A stretch of 64,000 nt of DNA, taken from assembly GCF_047495875.1 (NCBI RefSeq), contig NC_092474.1, forward strand, positions 3,799,001-3,863,000, in the 5' to 3' direction. The notes beneath the pieces are model-generated. The model ran no database searches and was not told the DNA's origin. It was given only the letters and a program-made list of their open reading frames with translations. Below are positions 12,953-26,600 of the stretch, one piece after another. The stretch comes from Pithys albifrons albifrons (lineage: Eukaryota; Chordata; Aves; Passeriformes; Thamnophilidae). The translations under genes were made by a program, and so were the position numbers. Each line of letters begins with the position of its first letter. Position 1 is the first letter of the stretch.

Positions 12953-15900
12953 TGGTCTTTTGATCAAATATTTGGAGTAAAAGGCATGAAGAAAACTTCC
13001 AAAACAAGACATACTTGTTCCTGGATTATGTTGCTATGCCCTTTGCCATACTGCAGTTATAGTTAAATCTAGTCTAACAGTCTAATTTATAGTTAAATCT
13101 GTAGCAATCCTGTCTAAACTCTCACTTTAAAGCGCAAAAACCCATGAAAATCAAGCATATGAAAATACACACACACTTCCAAATTCTTGCACATATACTC
13201 AACTTCAAACATGCACAAAATTTCTCTAAAGTCTCTGGAAGTGTTTAAATCCTAAATATAGAATGTATGCAGGCACTTTTGCAGGACAGTGGTCTAAGAC
13301 ACAGCCAGTCCTCATATACTTCACAGTACAATCTGTGACTGAACTTTGGGAAGGTGTCAGAGAGGAACCTGCAGGTCATCTGACATGGGTCTGTGTGATT
13401 TAAAATCAGCACAGCAAAGTGACAACAAAACCCTACAATTTCATCCAAGCTTAACTAGTAGGCAAAAGCCTACCCTTAGTTATTGCATTTTGCAGTGAAC
13501 TCCTTGGTCTGAAGGCAAGATTTCTACATTTCCATTGATGAAACTGGAGACCAGCTTTGTCTGATGCTCTCTGGCTGGCTTATTAAACCTGTTAATCTCT
13601 ATTTATAACTGTAAATACAGAGATCACATCCCAGGTCAAGCATTTTCTAAAATTCTGGGTGTAGACTCACACAGTACAATATAACCCTTAGTTTTAGTTG
13701 GCAAATATAACAGAAACAAGAATAAAAGAAATAAGATCTTAAGCACTTGAAAAAACAAGATTGTTATCTCCGTTTTCAATCGCTACTAGTGAGAAAAGTA
13801 GCCAGCAATATGTAGGTCATCATCAGTAGCTGCTTTGGTAGTCTGAGAACAGTGTAAAGGAAGGAAGAGGTTTCTCTTTGTGGCTGAATAAGTTACTCTA
13901 TATCCATGAAGTAGCTGCGTTTCACCCCCAAAGGGAGCAGCATTATCAGCAAATGAATGAACAGGGCATTCTGTGTTATGCCAGTAGCACTGTCTTTGGA
14001 AACAAGGGAGACAAGAAAAGTAGATTCAGTGTGGCTTTTCTTTTCCTGTCTGCCATTGTAACGGAGCTCCTCCATTAACTCATTCTTGTCAGGCTGAATT
14101 GAAGTGACAGTTAATAACTTACACCAGCATCTGCTCTCCCTCGATGCAATGGCAACAAGAGCTCTGCAGTGCCCTCAGTGAGCACAGAGACCTGGCCCGT
14201 GGGAAGAGGGAGTGTCTGATACCATTGGAGGTCTCAGTACAGCTGGAGGGAAAATAAGGATGTGCTCTTGAACCAACTAACTCTTCTTTAGGTCACCTGG
14301 AAACTCCAGATTTTATGGATGCTTTGGTGAAAAATGTGGTGAATAAAAGTATTCTCCTCAACTAAGTTATCAAAACTTCATTCCTCTACTGATATCACCC
14401 CACTCACTTAATTAAGCTGCACTGAGTTTTCCCAGCAGACAGGAGCTGGATCTGTGCTAGAAAAGTAATGAATATTTTTATTTTTCAGCCATATACAAAG
14501 ACTGATCTGGATGATAGCCTCTCCTGCCTCTCCTGCAATGTGGGAATTCAGCAACTCTGATCAGTGACAGGGAAAACTCCACTCCAGGTCCTGTGGTGGC
14601 ACCAGTGCTATGGTGTGGCTGTGCCAAGCAGTGATCCACCACCTGGAGACCTGTGTCACACTGACCTGACTGTGCAGGACTGGGTCCTGGGCATGCATGC
14701 CACCTGGCAGTGAATGCTTCAACCATGTCCTAATTATCTTTCTAATCCCTTAGACAAATTATATCATTACCATGGTATATTATATTATCTCCTTGAATGT
14801 GTTCTAGCCTAGAAAAAAATTACATTAGCTAATACATTGCTCTACCTGGCTGAGCTGTGCAAGGAAAATTCTTGCACCACTCTAAAATTTTACACTTGGG
14901 CTTTTCCATGAAATCTTTCATTGCTCAAGTCCAAGTAAGAGATCCATAATTGCTTTCAAAAAATGTTTGGATTAAGTCATTATCTACCATTGCACAATGA
15001 GATATATGACACCTCTCAGTCAAACTGTTTAGCATTAACATTTGTTCATTTGCCACACTTCTAGTAATATTCGAACATCAGAGACTGCTGGTGCCAAATT
15101 TTGGCTTGTCCTTCCATCAGTGTGCAGGACAGCAGGGTTTGGTCCACTTTCTTTATTTCCTTTGTCAGGTAGGACAAATTCTGCCTTCAGTCATACCCTA
15201 ATCCCAATGAACATTCATGTCTGGAGCACTGACACCTCCCAGTATTGCCACAGTGATTGTCTCACAAACTATTTGGCTGCATTTTTTCATGTTGTCATGA
15301 TGACATATTTTGTCATGTGATTTTCCCCTTTCATCTTCACCTGTGCCCTTTTCTGAATGGAGTACAAGGGGGGAAAAAAAGCTCAAAAGTGGTGCATATT
15401 TTCCTAGTGATAATCTTTACTGTTTCACTTTTCTTTCCTTCCTCTTCCATCCCTCCCCTTATTTCACTAGATTCTTTTGCAGTGGCCTAGATTTAACATC
15501 CTTTTGCAGCTGATTCTTGTAGCTGCAAAGCCCTGCTAATATCACATTGTACTAGTGAGAAAAAATTATTGAGGGCAGGGACAGTCTTTGTGGTCTGTGT
15601 TAGCACACAGATGTCTTGAGACAGGACTGAAACTCAGAGGTACTGGCACAATGGGAATGGTATCAGGAGAGCTAAATGTACCTATATCCATATCTCTGTA
15701 ATGTATAGAGAGAGGAGAAGGTGAATGGATTTGGAATGTGAATGGAAGCTATTTGTTTACTCATTTTATTTCTGATCCATAATGACTCAACTCTCCTTTT
15801 TATTTTTTCCCCAGAGGTCACTTATTTCCTTACTTGCCCTTCTATAACCCCTATCCTCAACCTTTTTATACTCTTAATACTCTTGCTTCTGAATTATTGA

Positions 15901-18900
15901 TGTATTGTTCACAACTACTCACCATAGCAGAAAGTAACAATGGTAATGATCCATTGAAACAACTCTTAAAATTGTTACCTAAAAATTTTAGTGTTCCAAA
16001 GCAGCCTAAAGAGGAAAATTCCCAAACAGAGCAGCATAAGGCCAGGCATGAGCCTGTATTTCTGTTGTACTGGCCACAAATCCATCAAAAGAAATTCCTG
16101 GTTTCCCTTCCAACAGCCACTCATTTCTGCATGTTTGTCACAGATTACCATCTGTTCCATTTTGCTGATTCAGTGTTTGGATGGTTGTGCTTTATACCAG
16201 ACCTTGGATCAATTTTGAAAGCAAAACCAATGAAAAACAAACTTTGCTTCTACTTTTTCCTCTGTTTCTATTTTTAAACCAGAAAAGGTCACAGTTCTGC
16301 TTCAGGACACAACCAAAATAAAGCAGTGATTCAGAAGATAATAATAAAGGGGCCAAGAATAAGAAGGAATGAGAATTTCTGCAGTCTGTTCTAACAGGAC
16401 ATGGAACCACAGGCTAAGAGTATGTGGAGGCAAAAAATGAAAGCCTTGTTTGAAGAACTTGCAAGTAACTCAAGAGCTGTGGTTCCCCTCGGTCGAGGCA
16501 CTGTATCATCAAAGGGCTTTTTGCATCCATAGCATCCAACAAACTATCCTGAAAGTCTCAGGAATTTAGATAGCATCCTCTTCTTGGATTTTGAATGGGG
16601 CCTGCTGGCTGTGACACTGAGCTTTGTTCCCTGGCAAGCTAAAGATCCTTTTCTCTGTTTAAGCGTGTGTGTGTGTGAGCCTGAGTGGCTGTGTCAGAAT
16701 GGATGATCTCAGCTTCTTGAGTGGCTTTAATTGTATGGGCTAATCATCCCTTACAGGCTGATTTCATTTATTCTGTCGGTGACACAGCGAGCTCTATGTA
16801 GCACAAACTATACAAGAATAAATAAACACAAATATTAATCATTCCTGGCACTGTAACTGTTGAGTGTTGCAAGGGCCCAATGTGAAAATGGTGATGAGCA
16901 ATGCAGGGAGGGTTGGAAAGGGACATTTGTCTCCAGTGGCATCACTTTTCTGTGCTAAATTGTTTTGGACAAAGGAACATTTAATCCTTAGAGCTCAAAT
17001 AATCTGAAAAGCATCTGATTCATGTCTGAGATGGGGTGGACAGGACAGGCACTCAGTACTTTCAGAATATTTTCAAGGAGAGAATAGTTCTGTCCCCATT
17101 TCAGAGTATGATCAGAAAACCTCAGATTAATCCCCCTGGGGACTCAGACTGTCTGTACCAGAGTGAGTAAGTAATTAATTATTTTCCAAGTACTTTGCAG
17201 TGTTACAAGGAGAAAACCTTTTGAACCTCTGCTCTTACAATAGTTCCATTTGCTTATTCTTTTACCCAGGAAATACAAGTTTGTGCATGACAGCAAGGAC
17301 TTTTTGGCAGGTGTATCACACCTACCATAATATGTACCTTGCTGAGTATTATTAGAATGATTTAGGAAAGAGATTAATCAAAACAATTTAAAGTGATGTT
17401 TGCCAATAGGGATCAGAAGCCTGTTAAACCATCCATACAGCCAGTCTGAGCCTCTGCCATTTACTGTCTGACTCCATCTGATTTCCCTTTCTCTCCAAAC
17501 ACTCCAGAAACTTGATCCCCCTCCTCGCAGGCATAACCCAGATGTGCAGCTTCTCCTCCCGGGAAGCAGGAGGAGGTAGGGCTCAAACACATTTGCCTGC
17601 AGTGGTGTCTCACTGTACTTGTGGTTTGCTTGCTTGCACTTGTTGCTCCAGATGCACAGCTGAGCAGAGACTGTTCTACCTCACTGCAGACAGGGCAGGA
17701 TCATAATACAATTTCTTCCACAAACAGAAACATATTTTGCCTGTAAACAGCTGGAACTACCCTGTCTCCAGCAGAACTGCATGAGAAGAGAGCTATCTCT
17801 AAAGCAAAGCTCCAGAGTTCACAGGTTATACTGTGACAACTCCAGGATTTGCTGACTTTTTCTGATTTTGACTCAAAGGCTGAACTAATGAAATGCTTTT
17901 GCATTAATAACTTCATTTTAACTAAAGTCAAAAATTGAAATGAAATCACATGTTCTGATCAGGTTAGTATTTGAATTGTTTTGATTAGATTTTGAAGTTC
18001 ATGCGTAACTTTCAGTGAAGGGGATGAAAGGCCATGTCTCCATTTTTGTGGGATTCCTTGCAATTTTTTAATTTAGATTATGGTGAGCCTAACATAGGAG
18101 CAGGTGTGTTTACATTGCTGCTCTTTGGTAACAATGCTGAATTCAGAGTTAATAAGAGCTTGGAAATTAAAAGTACAGATAAATTATCAAATTACTGTAG
18201 AGATTTACAATATTTACCTCTCACTTCTTTATTATTATTATCTTTCTTGATATTTTGCTTCTGATATTCACATTCTCAGGGGAAAAAAGGCAAAACCAAA
18301 ACCTCAAAAATGCCAGTTTTCTGTCTTGTGTTTTCCCCTTTTTCCCCCAGAATGAACAAAACCAGGCCTGTCTTCATATTGCCTCCCTCATCATCAGGAT
18401 CAACACCTTGGGGTAACACCAACTTCAGCCCTGCAGCCCCTCCAGTGATCCTCCCACTACCAAACCAAGCCATGCCTTAAATCCTTTTCAATAATACACC
18501 TTATTTTCTGTCCTTACCTTTATCATTCCTCACAAAAACATTTTCCCACTTTCATCAGCTACTTTGGCTTGCCCTCCTGGATGGGCAAGGAATAGGAAAA
18601 GCTTTGGCAGGCTTGACTTGGCACTAGTTCCCAACAGGTATGCAGGTGCTGCCAGGCCATGAGCTGTGCCTGTGCTGCCTCCAGTGAGTGTGTGAAAGCA
18701 GAGTCTGCCCTGCCTTCCCTCCCTGCCTACTGAACTCCTGAAACATGTCAGAATTTAAGTTCTTCACATCTTCACCCTTCTTTTAAGTTAAGTGGAAATG
18801 AGCTGAGAGGGTGAGCAGAAATACAAGGAGGGAACAGATTAGCATTGTGAATATCTAAGCTCCTAAATTAAAAAAATGAGTCTGAAACCTCATCTACAGT

Positions 18901-20954
18901 TCTGTCTACTCTCTAAGGCTCACAACGAGAATGTGAGAATATTGCTACCATACAATAACTTTTCTGTTTCTTCTATGTATTTATATGGTCTCCATCACAT
19001 GAGCATCCTCACATCCTTTTATGGGTGTGATTCCCTCATCTCTCTCCAAAGAAGAGGAACAGTACTGGCATCCCAATTTGAAATGCAGGAATTGGGCCAG
19101 AGCACAGAAAGGAAGGTCTGAGCAAAGGGGCATCTGCATTGCAACACGCAGCACTACAGCACTTCTCTGGGTGTGAAACCTTAAACCTGCCTTGTGCTGC
19201 AGCCCCTTCTGCTCTGCCAAATTCACGCTACAGAGCAAAACTGTACAGGTAATCAGATCAGGCCCTGGGTTTGGTTTCTTGCTCTCCTCACTCTCCTTTC
19301 CTGTCCTATTTCTATATTTTTCTGTTCTTTTCTCTATTTTTACCCTTCTCTTATTAACCCAGGCAGTAAAAAGACACTTTTCTTATCTATAGCACTTGAG
19401 AAAGAGCTTGTTTCAGCAGAGCTTGACTCAGAACCTTCCAGCTCACATCTGTGGTTCCACAAAGGCAGGAAAAACCTACTGGTAATTGTTTTCTTGAATT
19501 GTTTTAGTAAATAAGTGGCTTTCCCTTGCCTTTGGAGCTCTTTATTCAGAGTGCCTGGCCTGCCACCTTAGAGGCTGTATTGACCATTCTTTGTAAAAAG
19601 TTTATACCTTGATAAACAAAATGCACCTGACTGTTATTACAGATATAGGTAAGTAAACAAAGTATCTTTCTTCTGTTAAAGAGGTTTAGCTGTGTAATCA
19701 AAAGTAATTCAGTACCTGTTTAGCCTTGGTGCTGGCTAACAAAAGGCAGATTCCACGCCCTAGTGGAAGAAAGATCAAAGGCTTTTTTGGCATTAATGAA
19801 TGTTAAGTAAAACCCTCAAATATTTAATCAAGAGAGAACAAAACTTTAAGACTCATGCAGCTGTGAGCATTTTTACAAATTTTCATAGTTCATATTTGAA
19901 TCATATCTAAGGGTTTGTTACCATATAGATGAACAGGATTAAAGTCAGGTGGAAAAGGGTAGGACTTTCAAAGCATTTTTAAAACTGTCGTAGACAAAAA
20001 TGGGGCCCAGGTTGGGGTAATAAAGGGGGAAGAGCTATTACAGGCTGTCACTTCTGAAAAAGCATTTAGTGTGATGGGGTGTGATTATGACTCAGAAACA
20101 CAATGAATGCTTTAGATGGAGGCAAAAAGAAAAGGATGCACCTGACTGGTTTTGTAAGGCAGGTTACCAGTGATACAATAATTCTTTCACAACCAAAGTG
20201 GCAATCAGCTGATATCCTGAACCAGAAGATTTGATTGCCCAGCTTAAAAAACACAATGCCACTTGTCACACAATTACACTAAATAATTATAATGATATAT
20301 TATTTTCATTGCAGTTATGCCCTTGAGCCTTGGTGATGGAGCAGAATCCACATTGCAGTGATCCAGCACATGCAAAAAAACCCGGGGGTTCTTTCACCAG
20401 AGAGTTTATGGAAGATGATGAGCAGGAAAAACACACCCAACCTGGCCACTGATACTGGTCAGCACTAGAAGCAATCATATTACACCTTTAACTAATGCTA
20501 CTTTTGTATTGACATCACAGCAGAGGAGACATTTTAAAGGGTATTACAGGGATTACAGTGCAATTACTTAGGAGATGTTTCAGAGCTGCTCCACCTGCAC
20601 TCAGAGGTAATACAAACAAAGCAAAGGGGCTTAACTGAAAAATAATAATTAAGTGATAAAGGTGACATCAAAAGGAGTAGTTGTGGATATGACACCCAGC
20701 TAGTGCGTGAAAGATGTTTGGTAACAAAATCCACAAACAGCTTTGGGAGTATTTGAAGTGGTGGAGAAGGGGCATCTTGAATAGCCAAGCCATAGGCAGG
20801 TCATGCCACAGCCCAGTCCAGTCAAGGCATAGGGAAGATAATCTGTGCAGTGATGAGAAGATGGAGATAAGATGGAATTCACTGGTGTTGGAAGAAAGAG
20901 GTTTTACCTACTAAGATACAATGAAGGAATCTGCATTTCACTCATGCATATACA

Positions 20955-21215
20955 GGGGAGAAAAGAAGGATTTTAGATGTGCTTTGCAAGCAGAAGATTA
21001 AGCCTTTCCATACAGCTTGGATGTGATGATCTATGGAGAAAAAAGGCAAAAAGAGAGTTCAGGTTCTTTACCAAAGGTTAGTAAGAATGAAAAAAAATAA
21101 TAAAAAAGAAGTTTCTAGGCAATCTATCATCAGAAATCAGTGTGGAGATTTCAATTTGGATAGGGGGGGAGTTTCCTTTATAAGAGCTCAAAAGAAAAAC
21201 AGACTCAAAACTTAG
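20955..21215 (+). repeat. Unnamed diverged repeat, copy A
   Basis: Shares ordered matches with 23352-23612. These include CTTTCCATA followed by GTGATGA (21003-21029 against 23402-23427), TAGGCAA (21116-21122), and a block reading GATTTCAATTTGGATAGG then TTTATAAGAGC (21147-21187). Divergence is high and includes indels. I cannot assign it to a named family. It may be an old transposable element or a local duplication. Confidence 0.6.
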
Positions 21216-23351
21216 CATTCTGGTTAATAAAAAAACCCAACCAAAAAAACCCTAACAATACTCTGGTTTGGCTGATTGCAGGATTTTTTTTTTTTTAAAG
21301 AAAAAGAAAATTAAATCAGGTGATGATTTCTGTTTTGCCTTAGCAATGCCAGTTGCCATGATCTTTCTATCCATCACAGAACATTTGTTTATGCTTATGC
21401 AAAATCATTAATTGCAAAAGAACCTTTCAAGTGTTGATGAGATCAATGTAATAAAGGGCTATTACTAAAAGTATAATCTTGCATATGAGGCTTTAATTAC
21501 ACTGATGATGCATGAAATGGAGAGAATCCTTCTTACCTTTCCCAGTCCAAGCTGCATGAGGAGGACTGGCAGTTAAAAAAGTATTATTTAACTGTTCAAC
21601 TGGTGCATTTACTGTGGAAATCAGTGAGCCAGGGTAAAAAAAAAAAGAGGCAGAAGATTCTATGCAATTTTTAAGTGTCTACTTTCAAAGAAAACCACAT
21701 GAAAAAATCATTTAAATATTTTGGAGTGAAATGTCCAGTTGGTGAAAACTGGGAAATCTTCTACAAAATCAATGAAGTTTGTATCAGTCAAATATCCTTT
21801 GGTTACCTATTTGTCTTTTTTATTCTTAATATAGCTGAAACTCAGTGTTATTTATGTGGACTGCATAATGTCCCATTAGTTGAGAAATCACCTGGCAGGT
21901 GAAATAATAATGTGGGTAAAACCAACAAAATATTAACTGCTAGAAAAATCTTGTATAACAAATACTTGGATGAAGAGCTCAGCTTCTCAGAACACAGAAG
22001 AGATGTTGAGAATTTTTATTATTCATTATTAAGAATGATGAAAAGAAGAGACATTGCTCTCTTAATCCATCAAAGCCCAAAAGGAATCTATGTCGTACAG
22101 AGAGGGAATAGAAAAACATAAGTTATATTCCCTAGAATGAGGTCAATGTTCATTCTTGGAGATCCAGAAAATGCACTTTGAAGCACACAATTATGTGTGG
22201 GAAACGATCTATAAAATTACAGAAGCAGAAAAATCTCTCACGGAAGGCAGAGCCTGTGCCAAGGTCTCAGCAGCACTTTGGGTGTCTGTAGGGTTGGACA
22301 CAGGGTTCAGTATTTTCAAAGACAAGAAATACATTCTTCCTGCATCTACAGCAACTCACATCTGAATTTGTAATTGGGGCAATTACCAACTAAATTACCT
22401 GCCTGCATATATAATTAGCTAATCTTCATACTTGAACTTGCCTTTTTGTGGTATCACAGCCTTCCTAATGCTGTTCTGTACTTTCACTGCAATCCACTCT
22501 TTAAATAAAAGGACAGAATGCCCAGAGGTTTCTGGTCCTTGTATAGCTGAGTCACCTGTTGGTTCTATTGTGGCATAAAACAGGCAGTTAAATGGAACTA
22601 GTCATTCTCACTTGGGAACCAGTCATCTACAGAAACAGACATTGTCATGTTTACAGATATCAGAAAGGATGAAATTATGAAGATTTCTACTGTAGAACAA
22701 ACCTTAGTACAGACTCAGAATCTGCACCCTGCTCTCCTCAATTCTAGATCATCTGAGTTTAAAACCAACAGATTATATCTGCAAAATATCTCTTTTTTAA
22801 TCCAGAAAGAAACACATCAATTGTATAGTTTCATAGCAGTAAAAACCTCACTATTTGTTTTCAACAGTTCTTTCTCACAGGAGCACATTACTTGAAAAGA
22901 GTGGCAGAATCACCAAGTCCAGGGGCAGAGACAACCATGCGATAGATGCTCCTCCAGAAAATTGCTGCTCCCTACATCTCACAGACACTTCCCACCACCA
23001 CAGAGAGTTTAGGCCTGAAGTAAAAGCCTGAGGGACACAATAATTGCTTATTAGAAAGGGGACAGAAAAGATTAAGTATATTACCAGTGATTTATGCCTC
23101 TGCTAAGCTTAAATGTGTTTGTTAGATTACTCCAGCTAGTGTGTGTTGAACACATAGGAAGAAAAAAGAATCTAAAATACCCAATGATACCTGCCAGTTT
23201 GACCAAAGAGAAAATTCCTTCTTTCCTGACCCCAAATCAGGCAATCAGCCTAACTCTGGGTGTGGGAGCAAGACTCATCAACCAGGCATGTGTAAGGGTT
23301 TAATACCATTTGCCAAATCCACCCTCAAGCTGTGGCCAGCTTCCAGTGCTT

Positions 23352-23612
23352 CAGAAAAGATAGGAAAAAGGCTTTAGAAAGAGGCAAAGAGAAATTCTGG
23401 GCTTTCCATAGGGCTTAGTTGTGATGAACTAGAGAAATAAAAAGCAAAAAACAGACTTCACATTGGACACCCCGAGGATGAAAATATTTGCACTCCATCG
23501 TGTTTAGAGAAAAAAGGTAAGGAATGGAGCTTTTAGGCAAACTCTAGAGAAATGTGATGAGATTTTAATTTGGATAGGAGGAGAATTTATTTTGTAAGAG
23601 CCAAAAAACCCC
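23352..23612 (+). repeat. Unnamed diverged repeat, copy B
   Basis: Second copy of the element at 20955-21215, in the same orientation about 2.4 kb further on. The best block reads GATTTTAATTTGGATAGG then TTTTGTAAGAGCC (23560-23601), against GATTTCAATTTGGATAGG then TTTATAAGAGC in copy A. Matches extend back to a shared AAAAGA...TTTTAG/GCTTTAG stretch. No terminal repeats or poly(A) tail mark the ends clearly. Confidence 0.6.
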
Positions 23613-26600
23613 ACCCGAATCAGCAAAACAAAAAAAAAATAATACTTGTGGGTTTAAAATAGTCACTGCAGCCCAAATTTAAAAGCAATAATAACCAAAT
23701 ATTGGGTTTTTCAGTGAGTTTTGATTACCCCTGAGGAAAAAAAAAGACTCAAATTACACATCAAAATGGAAAGCATTCTTTTGTCTCATACAGTTACCTT
23801 GTGAGAATCTATACACCATGGTGTTTGTAAAAAATAAACATGAAACGAAGCACAGTTCCAGCAGCTTTTCAAACCCATTGGGGATAGCTGTTAATCAAAC
23901 ACTCATGGCTTGAAACACCAGGTGAAATACCTACCTCGAGATTCCCTTCCAAGATATGATCTCCACTGTAAACTCACTGAGCTTGTTTCATTTTACCTCT
24001 TCAGCTTCAGAGCTTTATGATGGGAAACACTTCCTGACTGTAACATCTCCCCAGGAAAAGCACCTAAGAGAAAAATAGTTGATGAGAACACTTTCCAGGG
24101 CCACTCTGAGCAATCAGAGGGCATGGATGTGCCTTGCTGAAGCTGATGGGAATACTTCCCAGTGATACTGCTATCAGAAAGAAGGGAATCTGTCCTGTCA
24201 GCTTTAGAATGTATGAATATTCTGTATGGTTCATTACTGAGTAAAGCTTTGCCAAGAGCTGACCAGTCTTGATTTACTCAAGCTGATGCATATCATCTCA
24301 GAAACTGGGTATTCCAAGTACAAATCTTCACTGATATCTGATCAGTGATATGGCCCACCACAAAGTGGAATTGCTCTCTTAAAGCCTGTGGCTCACAAGA
24401 GGACCCTTTGGCAGCTGAGTTCTGAGAAACCCAGCCTTGTGTCTTCTGGGGCACTCTTGGGTTTTTAACGTGGTCATTTGTTAACAAGGCACTGGGCAAA
24501 GGCAGAGAGTGGAGTGTTACTGTGCACATGCTGATTCTACAGGAATCAACTTCAGTGGCTTCAAGTTGTGTGTTATATCCTAAACCAGTGACATCCATCC
24601 TGTCCTCTATAACAAGATCAGCATGAACATCAACTCAGCATAGGAGACAGACCAGCTGAACCCGTGTTTGCTCACTAAAAACATGCCCATTTCTTTTGGG
24701 TTTGCTCATCTTCAATAATGAACATGTACCCTGCCTTTTATCCTACCTGCACATGGTCAGTTATTGATAGGTGCAAATACTGATTATAGCTGATGCTGAT
24801 TTAATTGTTGTTTGGTAACTTCATGAATTCAGTCATTATGTATCCAACAGTGCAATGATGAACACACCAGTCATTATTCCAGAGGAAAGGCAGCACAAAG
24901 TGGGAGGCTGTTTCAGCCAGCATGGAAAGATAGCACAGAAGTCATGAGTGGGTGAAGGAAACCAAAACTTGGGTGGAGCAAAAAGAAAGGGGTAGCGTGT
25001 GAATTGAGATGATGGTGAAGCTGCAGGCAAGGGTGACACATTCTGCACAGTTATTACAATGGTTTTAATTATCCCTCATGCCTGACATTCCTTTAGCACC
25101 ATGCTGCCATGGGTGGAGGCTGATGGGTAGAAAGGGGCACCGTTCTCCTCCTACCCTTATGCAATTCAAACCACAGTAATAACTGGTAAATCCCTAGAGA
25201 TAAGGCCCTTTTACTCATTAATTCCTCCTAAATATGAGTTGGGCTCTCTCTAGGTGTTCTACACTTCCTGTGTCCATGAATGTTATTGGTCTGCTGCAGC
25301 CAAAGTATGACAGACATACTGGTTTTGGCAGTTATTCAGATCACTGAGGCCGGTCTTTCCTGTCCATACCATGCTCACTGAGGGGGTGTGGCCTAACTAA
25401 TAGGTGGAGCAGTTTAAAGGAAAAATAGAAACGTGTGCCATTTTTTTCCTTTTTCTCACTGACAAAATTCCTAACTGACAGGAAAAGATACTTTTTCAGT
25501 AATTGCATCAGCCCTTTTTCTTGTTGGCACAGGCACTCCCAAAGCATAGTGACCAATCACAGACTGTGCCAGGATCATGACCAAAAAGAACTTAGTTTTA
25601 AAAAACCCTCAAGTAACCCACAGCATTTGCACAGGCACTGCAAGAAAATAAACTGCGGTCTCCTAATTTTAAACATGTTTTAAAGCTTCTGATTTGGAGA
25701 ATAAGATCTAGAACAGAATTTGTAAAGTTGTCTTATAATTTATTATTTTCTTTACGAGAATGATTTACTGTGCTGATGGTATCAGCTGCCTCAAATCTCT
25801 TTTGTAGTTGCCTGACTTTTAGGAGCTGGGCAGAGCATAGACTTAAATTCCTGAGGGAGATATCTTAGGTAATCTATGGAAAATATTAGATTTGGGGAGA
25901 TGAATCAAACTTCCTCCAGCTAAAAGGTGTGGCTGTAATGCAGAACCTCCTGACTATAGAATAGCTATATACTAGCAGAATAAACGATCATTTAAAAAAA
26001 AGTTGTACTGTAACATCTAAAGGTGAGGCACAATATTTGTTCCATGAAGTGCTAAACTGGGAATGTAGTGTAGTACACTGCAACCACATTGCCACAGACA
26101 GAACTATCTGTTATCTTTATTTTTACAAGGTTTTGATTGCTCACAAACCTCCTCACAGACACGATTTCATGAAGGATTATAAAATAAGAAAATAAAATTT
26201 TAGTCACCCAATAACATGTTGTATTTTATAAAACATGGGAGTTCAGTAAGTCACCAGGCATTCACGTATCTTAAGCATCCCAAGCTCCAATCTATTCCAA
26301 GCTTCCCCTTCAAAAGCCATACCCCTTCTCTTGTTCTGCCTTAGCTTTACTCCTACATTTTAGACTGGTAATTCAAGGTTTTGCTCTTACCAAAATTATG
26401 AAGATGAAAGACCCAGCACAGAGGCAAGATATTAGTCTTACCCTCATAGGAAAAAAGCTGGTTCCTCATCACCCACAGGAATTCAGGAGGATATGGGAGC
26501 TCTGCCAAGATACCATCTTGGCCCACGAGACACAACAAGTCTTGCAGCTTCATGAATCTTTTGGAACTGGGAGAACAGCGGCCAGATATCATCACTCAGC

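Noticed and set aside
15834..16277. 147-codon plus-strand frame
   Set aside because: It begins with TTG, overlaps open frames on the other strand, and shows low-complexity F/Y-rich ends typical of AT-rich noncoding DNA.
16905..16950. GGGTTGGAAAGGGACATTT as another CR1 tail
   Set aside because: Only the GGTTGGAA word matches. The CATAGAAT units and the GATCATC segment that should flank it are absent.
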